Assembly: GCA_027080405.1 (NCBI GenBank)
Contig: JALWSL010000423.1
Span: 1 to 5,152, forward strand
Origin: Planctomycetaceae bacterium
GTDB lineage: Bacteria; Planctomycetota; Planctomycetia; Planctomycetales; Planctomycetaceae
DNA length: 5,152 nucleotides
Direction: 5' to 3'
Notes under the pieces: model-generated
Databases searched by the model: none
What the model was told of the DNA's origin: nothing
Seen by the model: only the letters and a program-made list of their open reading frames with translations
In this document: positions 1 through 5,152 of the stretch, piece by piece
Layout: every line of letters begins with the position of its first letter
Position numbering within the stretch: position 1 is the first letter of the stretch
Made by a program: the position numbers and the translations under genes

Positions 1-1790
1 ACCGACATTTCATGATTTTGCGACTGGTTGACAATCAGCGCTTCCAGATTGAACGTATCGGTGGTATTCGTGAAGTCCAAACCGTTTCCGCGAGAGCCGT
101 GCAAATCGACGAATCGAACCTGCGTCAAGGCAGTCGGCAAATCGACAAACTCGATCCCGTTTCCGAATGAACCGCCAACCGGTGTCGTCAATGGGAAGTT
201 CGTCCAGTTATCCGCGTTGGTTGTCGCCGGAGCAGCGTAATTCGGATCGCCAATCACAAAACCGGAAAACTCAGTGAGTGCATTCGAGGTAACCGTACCG
301 CCGAGACTGGCCAGAGTATCAAATGTAACACCAGGCCCCAAAGGAGCACCCAGGTTGGTAAAGACAGGACGAGGATCAAAAACATTGTCCGGTGAAGTGG
401 CATGATTGCTGTAGTTACCGATCGCACGTGGCAGCCTCGCCGTGGTGAAGCCATTATAGCTGATCAGGTGTTCGACACGGTCGCCACCTCCCAGGAATCG
501 TTTCCCTTCAGGAACAACGATCCCGGGTTCGCCGTTATACGAGGAGCCACTGTGTACGTAAAGAATATCGTAAGTGTCGATTCCCGGTGCGTTAACTCCG
601 TTGACCGCGTGATCGATCGTGTCGAATGGTGTCAACACCGTCCCTGCTCCGGGAGCATCCACGCCGGGGTTTAATGCCGGGTTGTTGTTGACGTGAAGAA
701 TACGAAGCGGGGTTCCGGTTACAGGATTGATGACAACATTCCCTGCTTCGAGTACAGCCACTTCCGCTTTCGGAATTGTCCACAATCGGGTCGGAGGCAA
801 CACCATCCGATCCCAGGTACTGGCCCGCTCTCCAACTTCACCATTCGGATCAAGCGTCCAGGAAGCCGTGAAACTGACCCGTGTATCGAATATTTTATCA
901 TTGGTCAGCCCCAGATTGAGATCGATATACTTGGCGATGTTCGCTTCCAGACGCGTCTTCCATCCCCAGGCGCTATCGAGAGCGGGATGATCAAAACGAT
1001 AGAAACCTGCGTAAGCCCTCATGTCGAACTGTCGGGCGAATTCGAGACCAATCGGAGCCCCAAATTCCGTATCGAAACCTTTCAGAGAAAACCCGGAGGT
1101 TCGAATCTGATCGAACAGTACGTTATTGCCGGAAAATCGCTGGGAATCTGCTACGAAATCGAGACCGATCTGCTGTGTTCGCGTATCGAACGGAAGATAG
1201 ATATTGGCCAACCAGTCGATGTTCCCGCGCGATTCAAGAGAAATGGTTGTCGCCTGAAAATCGTCCTTGTAGGTGGCATCGATATCGTACCACATGATGG
1301 CACCGAAGGTACGATCCCACTGTCGGAAATAATGCCTGGCCCCAACGCCAACACTCCCGCCCAGGCGACCACTGTTCAATCGATACAACCTTAAATCGGA
1401 AAGAAACATTGTTTCTTCCCAAAACAGATAAGGCATCGTTTCAAAAAACAGGAGGGATTCTTCGCGGCCCAGGGCAGGACCGGTGGTGTATCCAGTGCGT
1501 CCCCACCAACCAAAACCGCGATCACCATAACTGGAACGGTTGCCAGCCCCGTTTATCGCATAGTAATCCGGTTCCCGGGCTCCGATAGAATAGGCTGCTG
1601 ACTGTTGTCCCTGAGTCTGAACGATTTCACCTCGATCACCTGAATTTCCCCCGTTAGCGAAATGCAGCCCCTGCGCCGCAACTGTTGTGCCAATCCCGAG
1701 CGACAGAAACAGTAGAACTGCCACTCGAAACAGAGGACTGATCCGGAATCCCTGTTGGGAAACAGCAATCGAGAAAAGGCGTTTGCTCAT
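1..1790 (-). CDS. Inverse-autotransporter-like outer-membrane beta-barrel with beta-helix passenger (C-terminus beyond window)
   Basis: The frame stays open from the ATG at 1790 to base 1, giving 596 full codons with no stop. Seen: a basic N-terminus, a hydrophobic core at about residues 23-38, and a likely signal-peptidase site after VAA (residue 39). Residues about 112-312 are alternating aromatic/glycine strands, including GVGARHYF (148-155), MWYDID (166-171), NIYLP (196-200), KGFDTEFGAP (237-246) and AGFYRFD (261-267). These match in order the intimin/invasin beta-domain pattern: G.G.R.F, then FxD, N.Y, GFD, then Y.P. From about residue 388 (PFDTIDHAV, then YDILYVHSG and GIVVPEGKRFLGGG) it looks like the opening coils of a pectate-lyase-type beta-helix. 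GNG(I/L)xF recurs 25 residues apart (543, 568). Known: type Ve proteins place the barrel before the passenger, as here. Inferred: a surface-displayed adhesin or enzyme-like passenger. An in-frame ATG at 1802 is an alternative start; neither has a Shine-Dalgarno site. Coding call is strong, family assignment moderate. Confidence 0.85.
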   Translation of the reverse strand, partial: MSKRLFSIAVSQQGFRISPLFRVAVLLFLSLGIGTTVAAQGLHFANGGNSGDRGEIVQTQGQQSAAYSIGAREPDYYAINGAGNRSSYGDRGFGWWGRTGYTTGPALGREESLLFFETMPYLFWEETMFLSDLRLYRLNSGRLGGSVGVGARHYFRQWDRTFGAIMWYDIDATYKDDFQATTISLESRGNIDWLANIYLPFDTRTQQIGLDFVADSQRFSGNNVLFDQIRTSGFSLKGFDTEFGAPIGLEFARQFDMRAYAGFYRFDHPALDSAWGWKTRLEANIAKYIDLNLGLTNDKIFDTRVSFTASWTLDPNGEVGERASTWDRMVLPPTRLWTIPKAEVAVLEAGNVVINPVTGTPLRILHVNNNPALNPGVDAPGAGTVLTPFDTIDHAVNGVNAPGIDTYDILYVHSGSSYNGEPGIVVPEGKRFLGGGDRVEHLISYNGFTTARLPRAIGNYSNHATSPDNVFDPRPVFTNLGAPLGPGVTFDTLASLGGTVTSNALTEFSGFVIGDPNYAAPATTNADNWTNFPLTTPVGGSFGNGIEFVDLPTALTQVRFVDLHGSRGNGLDFTNTTDTFNLEALIVNQSQNHEMS

Positions 1791-2562
1791 AGCTGATATC
1801 ATGTATTGCTTTTGACAGGAATATCGCTCGGTTCGACCTGGCAATTCCGGTACGAATTGATCGTATTCACCCGAAACAGGCGTTGCCGTTCCAGAATGAT
1901 TGTGGAGAGTCGATACGCTATCCGAATCACACAACCAGTTTCTGGAGGTGAGGCTCGAACAGTCGGATGTATTCCTGGTTTTAATCATGCGGGCGTGCCC
2001 TGTTGCCTATGTACTGCACGAAATCGTCCAATACAAACCTCACCTGGAATCAGGGGAAAAGGATGGGAATATCGTCAAGCCGGATTTGTCCTGGATTGTG
2101 ACAAAAACGGTTTTCGTTACTTTGGACAGGTAATGTTCTTGTGAAGTGCAGAGATATCTGCAAACAGAAAAACAATTGGTAAACGGAAGGAACAGGATTG
2201 GAAAGGAAGGGAATCCAAACAGCCAGATAGCTGTCGGGACCGGGTTATCGAAATATGTTTAATGTCTGAACAAGACTCAAATGGCAGGATATTTTCGGAA
2301 AAGAACTCCCGAAGGTATGAATTGTGACGCGGAAAGTAGCGAAAGCGACTCCACATGGGAAGATCGATTCCGAAAAATTCTCCGCTTATCCCTCTTCTTC
2401 GACATTAGGAATTGTGTTCCTTTCGTTAAAACCGACACAAATTCCCCTTTTTTGACAATCCATCACATTTTTCTCTCAAGCCAATCAGGGCCACTTCCGC
2501 TTGGAATATCGGATTTTTTCCGCCCGCGCGATCGGAATGGCCCGCTAAAGACGAGACAACAG

Positions 2563-2582
2563 AAAGCCGCCTCCCGGCTTTT
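2563..2582 (+). terminator. Terminator-like hairpin
   Basis: AAAGCCG (2563-2569) and CGGCTTT (2575-2581) form a perfect 7-bp stem with a 5-base loop, and the run TTTT ends the structure (2579-2582). The T-tract is short and partly inside the stem, so this is a weak intrinsic terminator at best. No supported gene lies directly upstream on the plus strand. It could end an unannotated transcript, insulate the downstream promoter, or be chance. Confidence 0.3.
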
Positions 2583-2711
2583 GCAACCGAGGAAATTTTT
2601 CCACTTGCAGGGCCAGCATCAAACAGATGAGCTTTGCAAATTATGCAGAAAAAGCAACAAGACGAACTATTTGTACATACTCCGGGCAAGCCTCGGCATT
2701 GCGTTTTGCAA
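2580..2711. repeat. Three TTTGCAA motifs upstream of the DUF6159 gene
   Basis: TTTGCAA occurs at 2580-2586, 2633-2639 and 2705-2711, all just upstream of the predicted promoter at 2736. The core TTGCAA is self-complementary, so it could be a dimeric protein site. I saw no other copy of the core in the window. The spacings (53 and 72 bases) are not multiples of a helical turn that would make cooperativity obvious. The first copy overlaps the 3' arm of the hairpin. Confidence 0.25.
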
Positions 2712-2735
2712 ACCCGAGCGAATCCGAGTGGCCAT

Positions 2736-2764
2736 TTGACCACACATCTGATTTTCATTATGGT
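2736..2764 (+). promoter_or_regulatory. Candidate sigma-70 promoter for the DUF6159 gene
   Basis: TTGACC (2736-2741) matches the -35 consensus at 5 of 6 positions. It is followed by a 17-base spacer and TATGGT (2759-2764), which matches the -10 consensus at 4 of 6. Transcription would begin near 2771, about 50 bases before the start codon. A better -10 box, TATACT (2781-2786), lies downstream but has no good -35 at proper spacing. Confidence 0.35.
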
Positions 2765-2807
2765 TGTTTCGGGGTAAAAATATACTGGTCTGGAAGAGAC
2801 TGGAACG

Positions 2808-2815
2808 AAAGGGGG
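2808..2815 (+). promoter_or_regulatory. Shine-Dalgarno site that fixes the DUF6159 start
   Basis: AAAGGGGG lies 6 bases upstream of the ATG at 2822. The frame is open further upstream to an ATG at 2627, but that codon has no such site, it lies upstream of the likely promoter, and the added residues read like untranslated sequence. The start at 2822 also gives the N-terminus expected for the family. Confidence 0.7.
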
Positions 2816-2821
2816 CCTAGT

Positions 2822-3682
2822 ATGTTTGGCAGGATGGCGAATGGTTGGGCGTTAGCCAAACAGAGTTGGCGAGTGCTGATGCTGGATATGGAGTTGCTTC
2901 TGTTCCCGTTAATCAGTGGGTTTTGCTGCCTGTTGGTGATGGCCAGTTTTGTCGTTCCCCTGGTCAGAAGTGGCTACCTGGAAGTACTTCTGAATGACGG
3001 ACAGATAAATCAGGAACAGTTGGATAGTCCTGTTGTTTACGTCATTTTGTTTGCTTTCTATTTTGTGAATCATTTTGTGATTGTTTTTTTCAACTCCGCC
3101 TTGATTTCTTGCGCAATTATTCGATTTCAGGGGGGCAATCCGACCCTCTCGGATGGCTTGTCTGCGGCGAGCAGGCGACTCCCCCAAATTGCCGCTTGGG
3201 CATTGGTTTCCGCGACAGTTGGATTGATTCTCAAAGTAATTGAATCCCAGTCGAAAAGGATGGGACAAATTGTCGCCGCGATTCTGGGAACGGGCTGGGC
3301 GATCGCCTCCTACTTTGTCGTTCCGGTGTTGGTTGTCGAAAAAACAGGGCCAATCGAAGCCCTGAAACGCTCGGCCACCATTCTCCGGAAAAACTGGGGA
3401 GAATCGCTGGTGAGCAATTTTGGAGTCGGCCTGTTGACTTTCATTCCGAGTTTTGCAGCATTTCTCGTGCTGATGGGGGGGATCGTCGCGATTGTCAGCG
3501 AACACATTGTGCTGGGCATCATTCTCATCGTTATTGCAATCATCTCGATTCTGCTGATTTCGCTTGTCTCAGCGACTTTGACCAGTATCGTGATTGCGGC
3601 TTTGTATCTGTTCGCTTCCAGGGGAGAGGCTCCCGAACAGATCGATCAATCATTATTGGAGAATGCGTTTGCTCATCGTTGA
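2822..3682 (+). CDS. DUF6159-type polytopic membrane protein
   Basis: 286 residues. Seen: a short amphipathic N-terminus with the motif SWRVLMLDMELLLFPL (15-30). Hydrophobic segments lie at about 24-48, 71-101, 148-172, 200-224 and 229-263, with a weaker one at 122-140. Further landmarks are FYFVNHFVIVFFNSAL (79-94), a cytoplasmic-looking loop PTLSDGLSAASRRLPQI (107-123) and VVPVLVVEKTGPIEALKRS (166-184). From memory of the family, this order (SWxVL-D-ELLLFP, then NxxVxxFFNSAL, then VVPVLVxExxGPxxALKRS) is typical of the DUF6159 proteins found in many bacteria, usually about 250-300 residues. The function of that family is not established and I do not assign one. The nearest gene downstream is 393 bases away, so it is probably transcribed alone. 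Confidence 0.88.
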   Translation: MFGRMANGWALAKQSWRVLMLDMELLLFPLISGFCCLLVMASFVVPLVRSGYLEVLLNDGQINQEQLDSPVVYVILFAFYFVNHFVIVFFNSALISCAIIRFQGGNPTLSDGLSAASRRLPQIAAWALVSATVGLILKVIESQSKRMGQIVAAILGTGWAIASYFVVPVLVVEKTGPIEALKRSATILRKNWGESLVSNFGVGLLTFIPSFAAFLVLMGGIVAIVSEHIVLGIILIVIAIISILLISLVSATLTSIVIAALYLFASRGEAPEQIDQSLLENAFAHR

Positions 3683-3705
3683 CAGGGTTGATGCCGTTGA
3701 CAGGA
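3678..3705. repeat. Direct repeat CGTTGACAGG, two copies
   Basis: CGTTGACAGG occurs at 3678-3687 and 3696-3705, with an 18-base period. The first copy contains the stop codon of the DUF6159 gene. Each copy contains TTGACA, identical to the -35 consensus, but I find no adequate -10 box 16-18 bases downstream of either. A direct-repeat protein site is possible; a small local duplication explains it equally well. Confidence 0.4.
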
Positions 3706-3722
3706 AAATTTTAATGGGGCGA

Positions 3723-3751
3723 TTTCCAAACAGTCTGGCATAGACTATATA
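3723..3751 (+). promoter_or_regulatory. Weak candidate promoter overlapping the dyad repeats
   Basis: TTTCCA (3723-3728, 4 of 6 to the -35 consensus) is 17 bases from TATATA (3746-3751, 4 of 6 to the -10 consensus). The -10 element would lie inside the inverted repeat at 3737-3755, a classic arrangement for repression. If used for the kinase gene it would give a leader of roughly 320 bases. The match is poor and AT-rich spacing by chance is a real alternative. Confidence 0.2.
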
Positions 3752-3775
3752 TGCCGGCATAGACTGTATGTGGCC
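3731..3775. repeat. Nested tandem and inverted repeats (operator-like)
   Basis: Two imperfect tandem units, GGCATAGACTATATATGCC (3737-3755) and GGCATAGACTGTATGTGGCC (3756-3775), abut each other. The first is a dyad: GGCATA, 7-base loop, TATGCC. The junction is the perfect 12-bp palindrome TATGCCGGCATA (3750-3761). An outer pair, CAGTCT (3731-3736) and AGACTG (3761-3766), could extend the first stem with a 5-base bulge. There is no T-run, so it is not a standard terminator. The pattern fits a dimeric regulator site in two copies, or RNA structure in a transcript leader. Confidence 0.5.
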
Positions 3776-3792
3776 AACAGATAGAGGATGCC

Positions 3793-3812
3793 CCTGTTTA
3801 TTCCTGTTTATT
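3793..3812. repeat. Tandem duplication of CCTGTTTATT
   Basis: Two exact, adjacent 10-base copies of CCTGTTTATT occupy 3793-3802 and 3803-3812. A replication-slippage duplication in noncoding sequence is the simplest reading. No function is indicated. Confidence 0.6.
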
Positions 3813-4008
3813 CAAGAACATTTTTCCAGACGAAGGGCGGAGATTCCCGTCTGCCATCAACAAGGCAAAGTCAACCGGTTCCCGGCAAGCCGTTCCATTT
3901 TGTCCGCTCCTTCTGTACAAATTGGTAAGTTTGGTGATTGGCCGACTTTCCAAAGTTGCGAACACCCCCCTACCCTGTACGCGGAGACATTTTGAAGAAG
4001 AGCCTGTC

Positions 4009-4041
4009 ATGCATTACAAGAAGCGTTCGGAAATAGATTGA
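4009..4041 (+). other. Short upstream ORF in the kinase leader
   Basis: ATG at 4009 opens a 10-codon frame (MHYKKRSEID) ending in TGA at 4039-4041, 34 bases before the kinase ATG. A purine-rich stretch (GAAGAAGAG) precedes it by about 6 bases, a better ribosome site than that of the kinase itself. It could be a leader peptide affecting kinase translation, but frames this short are common by chance. Confidence 0.2.
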
Positions 4042-4075
4042 AAATTCGACATCACATCAGATTGCCCAGAAAGAT

Positions 4076-4948
4076 ATGCAGATACTGAAGAAATGGTTTC
4101 GACGGGAAAAGCCTGTTGATGATCGCGTTGATTTGAATTCCCGTTTTGAAATGATTTCGAAAATGGGGACGGGAACGATGTCGGATGTCTGGAAAGCGAG
4201 AGATCGCCAGACAACAAGGACCGTCGCGTTAAAAATTATCGATCCGGAAAAACAGCGGAAAATCAACCAGCGGTTTCCCCAAGGAGCACGCCCCTCGGAG
4301 GGAGAAGTCGCTGTCAGTTTGAAACATCGGCATATTGTCAAAACCATGGAATATGGAGTAAACACGGAAGATAAACCGTTTCTGGTCATGGAATATATTG
4401 ATGGGATCGGTTTGTTGCAGTTTATCGAACTGCAAAATGAAACGATGAAAAACTACTGTCTGAAATGGATGATTCAAATGGGCGAAGCCTTGCAGTATCT
4501 CCATGAACAGAACTGGATTCATCGTGATTTTTGCCCCAAAAACATGCTGACCGACGCCAAGGGAGACATCAAGCTGATCGATTTCGGTCTGACTGTTCCG
4601 AACACACCCACCTTTTGTGCGCCCGGGAATCGAACCGGCACCGCTGATTACATGGCTCCGGAGTTGGTGAAAAGACAACGGACGGATCAGCGAATTGATA
4701 TCTATTCCTACGCGGTTACCTGCTACCAGATGTGTGCCAATCACCTGCCCTACCCGCCGGGAAAAAACCTGGCGACGATTGTCAAGAACCTGAATCGACC
4801 TCCCCTGGATATCCGGCAGTTTGCTCCGGATCTTTCCGGCGACATTGCGGGAGTCATTTTCAAGGGATTGGAAAAGAATCCTGATGATCGCTGGCAGACT
4901 GCCAAAGAAATGACCGACGCATTTGAGCGGATCGCCCGGGAGATGTAA
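4076..4948 (+). CDS. Hanks-type serine/threonine protein kinase, stand-alone catalytic domain
   Basis: 290 residues, predicted to transfer phosphate from ATP to Ser/Thr of target proteins. Seen in order: glycine-rich loop GTGTMSDV (31-38), ATP-anchoring Lys53 in VALK, helix-C Glu75, hinge VMEYIDG (104-110), catalytic loop HRDFCPKN (149-156) with base Asp151 and Asn156, DFG (169-171), activation segment GTADYMAPE (188-196), Asp208 in DIYSYA, and Arg272 in the last subdomain. All residues required for catalysis are present except the Lys normally two after the catalytic Asp, which is Cys153. The N-terminal 20 residues are strongly basic. There is no transmembrane segment, PASTA or other sensor domain, unlike many bacterial kinases, so it is probably cytoplasmic. 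The start is the first ATG of the frame, with a weak AGAAAG (4068-4073) ahead. Substrates are unknown; the neighbours give no hint. Confidence 0.95.
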   Translation: MQILKKWFRREKPVDDRVDLNSRFEMISKMGTGTMSDVWKARDRQTTRTVALKIIDPEKQRKINQRFPQGARPSEGEVAVSLKHRHIVKTMEYGVNTEDKPFLVMEYIDGIGLLQFIELQNETMKNYCLKWMIQMGEALQYLHEQNWIHRDFCPKNMLTDAKGDIKLIDFGLTVPNTPTFCAPGNRTGTADYMAPELVKRQRTDQRIDIYSYAVTCYQMCANHLPYPPGKNLATIVKNLNRPPLDIRQFAPDLSGDIAGVIFKGLEKNPDDRWQTAKEMTDAFERIAREM

Positions 4949-4987
4949 TGAATTGATCCTCTCCGCTTCAGCAAGGTAGCAAGGCAG

Positions 4988-5004
4988 GGCCGGTTCAACT
5001 GGCC
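4988..5004 (+). other. Hairpin downstream of the kinase gene
   Basis: GGCCGG (4988-4993) pairs with CTGGCC (4999-5004), with one G-U pair and a 5-base loop, 40 bases after the kinase stop. No T-run follows, so it is not a standard intrinsic terminator, though it could stabilise the transcript end. Otherwise 4949-5022 shows nothing I can identify. Confidence 0.3.
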
Positions 5005-5022
5005 GGACTGGACAAACGGCTG

Positions 5023-5142
5023 ATGAGGAGTAGACATTTAGCGGAAATGGTAAACGATTCCGATTTGAATCTGCTCGCACCGCAAACCGCTCATATTAAC
5101 GACATCGAAAAAAAACACATCGAAGAAAGCGTCGGTGAGTAA
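5023..5142 (+). CDS. Possible small protein, 39 or 31 residues
   Basis: An ATG at 5023 opens a 39-codon frame to TAA at 5140-5142. An internal in-frame ATG at 5047 would give 31 residues, beginning MVNDSDLNLLAP. The product is hydrophilic and charged, ending in KKHIEESVGE, with no membrane segment or motif I recognise. GAGGAG (5025-5030) resembles a ribosome site but is 16 bases from the second ATG, longer than usual, and the first ATG has none. The stop overlaps a GTG that may begin the next gene, an arrangement typical of translational coupling. It could equally be a chance frame. Confidence 0.3.
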   Translation: MRSRHLAEMVNDSDLNLLAPQTAHINDIEKKHIEESVGE

Positions 5143-5152
5143 ACTGAAACGA
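5135..5152 (+). CDS. Possible start of the next gene (cut by window edge)
   Basis: GTG at 5135 begins the codons for MSKLKR and runs off the right edge. A purine-rich AAGAAAG (5123-5129) lies 5 bases upstream. It overlaps the stop of the small frame before it by 8 bases. Only six codons are visible, so this rests on context alone. Confidence 0.2.

Larger units (their letters stand above)
1791..2735. other. Long intergenic region without a supported gene
   Basis: About 945 bases lie between the divergent surface-protein gene and the promoter of the DUF6159 gene. Short open frames exist on both strands, such as plus 1806-2144 and 2281-2739 and minus 2426-2758. They overlap one another, have no Shine-Dalgarno site and no recognisable motif, and their products read like random translation. 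The section presumably holds the promoter and leader of the minus-strand gene, but I found no good -35/-10 pair for it. Identifiable items are a hairpin at 2563-2582 and three TTTGCAA motifs at 2580-2711. A small RNA or a small unfamiliar protein cannot be excluded. Confidence 0.6.
3683..4075. other. Noncoding, repeat-rich interval upstream of the kinase gene
   Basis: 393 bases separate the DUF6159 stop from the kinase start. The short frames here, plus 3768-3995 and minus 3798-4010, overlap each other and show no motif or ribosome site. The left third carries the TTGACAGG repeat, the perfect octamer palindrome AAAATTTT (3705-3712), the dyad array at 3731-3775 and a tandem CCTGTTTATT. The rest, 3813-4075, has no structure I can name apart from a 10-codon upstream ORF at 4009-4041. 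Confidence 0.6.

Noticed and set aside
693..1394. 233-residue plus-strand open frame
   Set aside because: It is antisense to the surface-protein gene, whose minus-strand frame has a signal peptide and ordered barrel motifs. The plus-strand product has no recognisable motif or ribosome site.
1806..2144. Overlapping plus-strand frames of 112 and 77 residues
   Set aside because: Two frames overlap in the same DNA without recognisable motifs or ribosome sites. The interval is more likely the upstream region of the divergent surface-protein gene.
2219..2234. ACAGC/GCTGT inverted repeat
   Set aside because: The 5-bp stem with a 6-base loop has no T-run and is within what chance gives in about 900 bases.
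2281..2739. 152-residue plus-strand open frame
   Set aside because: It crosses the terminator-like hairpin, has no ribosome site, and the product has irregular composition with no motif. It could be revisited if homologues exist.
2627..2821. N-terminal extension of the DUF6159 gene to the ATG at 2627
   Set aside because: It has no ribosome site, lies across the likely promoter, and adds 65 residues without family resemblance, while AAAGGGGG sits 6 bases before 2822.
2909..3505. 198-residue minus-strand open frame
   Set aside because: It is antisense to the DUF6159-type gene. Its product is rich in Asn, Gln and Arg with no fold signature, as expected from reading a hydrophobic gene backwards.
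3731..3775. CRISPR-like or transposon-end interpretation of the repeats
   Set aside because: There are only two abutting units without spacers, and no cas gene, transposase or target-site duplication is visible.
4229..5080. 283-residue minus-strand open frame
   Set aside because: It is almost as long as the kinase but antisense to it. The kinase frame has every Hanks motif; this one has none and runs past the kinase end into noncoding DNA.

Overview
The window looks like chromosomal DNA from a planctomycete (Planctomycetota). This is an inference. The grounds are moderate GC content, long gene-poor intervals, weak or absent Shine-Dalgarno sites, a stand-alone Hanks-type kinase, a DUF6159-type membrane protein, and a large secreted beta-barrel/beta-helix protein. 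There are no RNA genes, insertion sequences, CRISPR arrays or integrase-type elements that I can support.

Layout. Positions 1-1790, minus strand, are one uninterrupted reading frame that runs off the left edge. I translated it by hand: signal peptide, then an outer-membrane beta-barrel resembling the beta-domain of inverse autotransporters (intimin/invasin, type Ve secretion), then the start of a right-handed parallel beta-helix passenger. It has no stop in the window, so a stop-to-stop ORF search can miss it, although it is the longest gene here. Positions about 1791-2735 contain no convincing gene. They hold the 5' region of the minus-strand gene, a terminator-like hairpin and a cluster of TTTGCAA motifs. 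Positions 2822-3682, plus strand, encode a polytopic inner-membrane protein of the DUF6159 type, with a plausible sigma-70 promoter and a clear Shine-Dalgarno site that sets the start. Positions 3683-4075 are noncoding and contain nested direct and inverted repeats that look like operator sites. Positions 4076-4948, plus strand, encode a compact 290-residue serine/threonine protein kinase with an unusual catalytic loop. The right edge has a possible 31-39 residue ORF whose stop overlaps a GTG that may start the next gene.

How the genes relate. The surface protein is divergent from the two plus-strand genes. The DUF6159 gene and the kinase gene point the same way but are 393 bases apart with repeats between them, so I treat them as separate transcription units. 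Nothing in the sequence ties the three into one pathway. The most interesting item is the inverse-autotransporter-like architecture. The second is the repeat array at 3731-3775.
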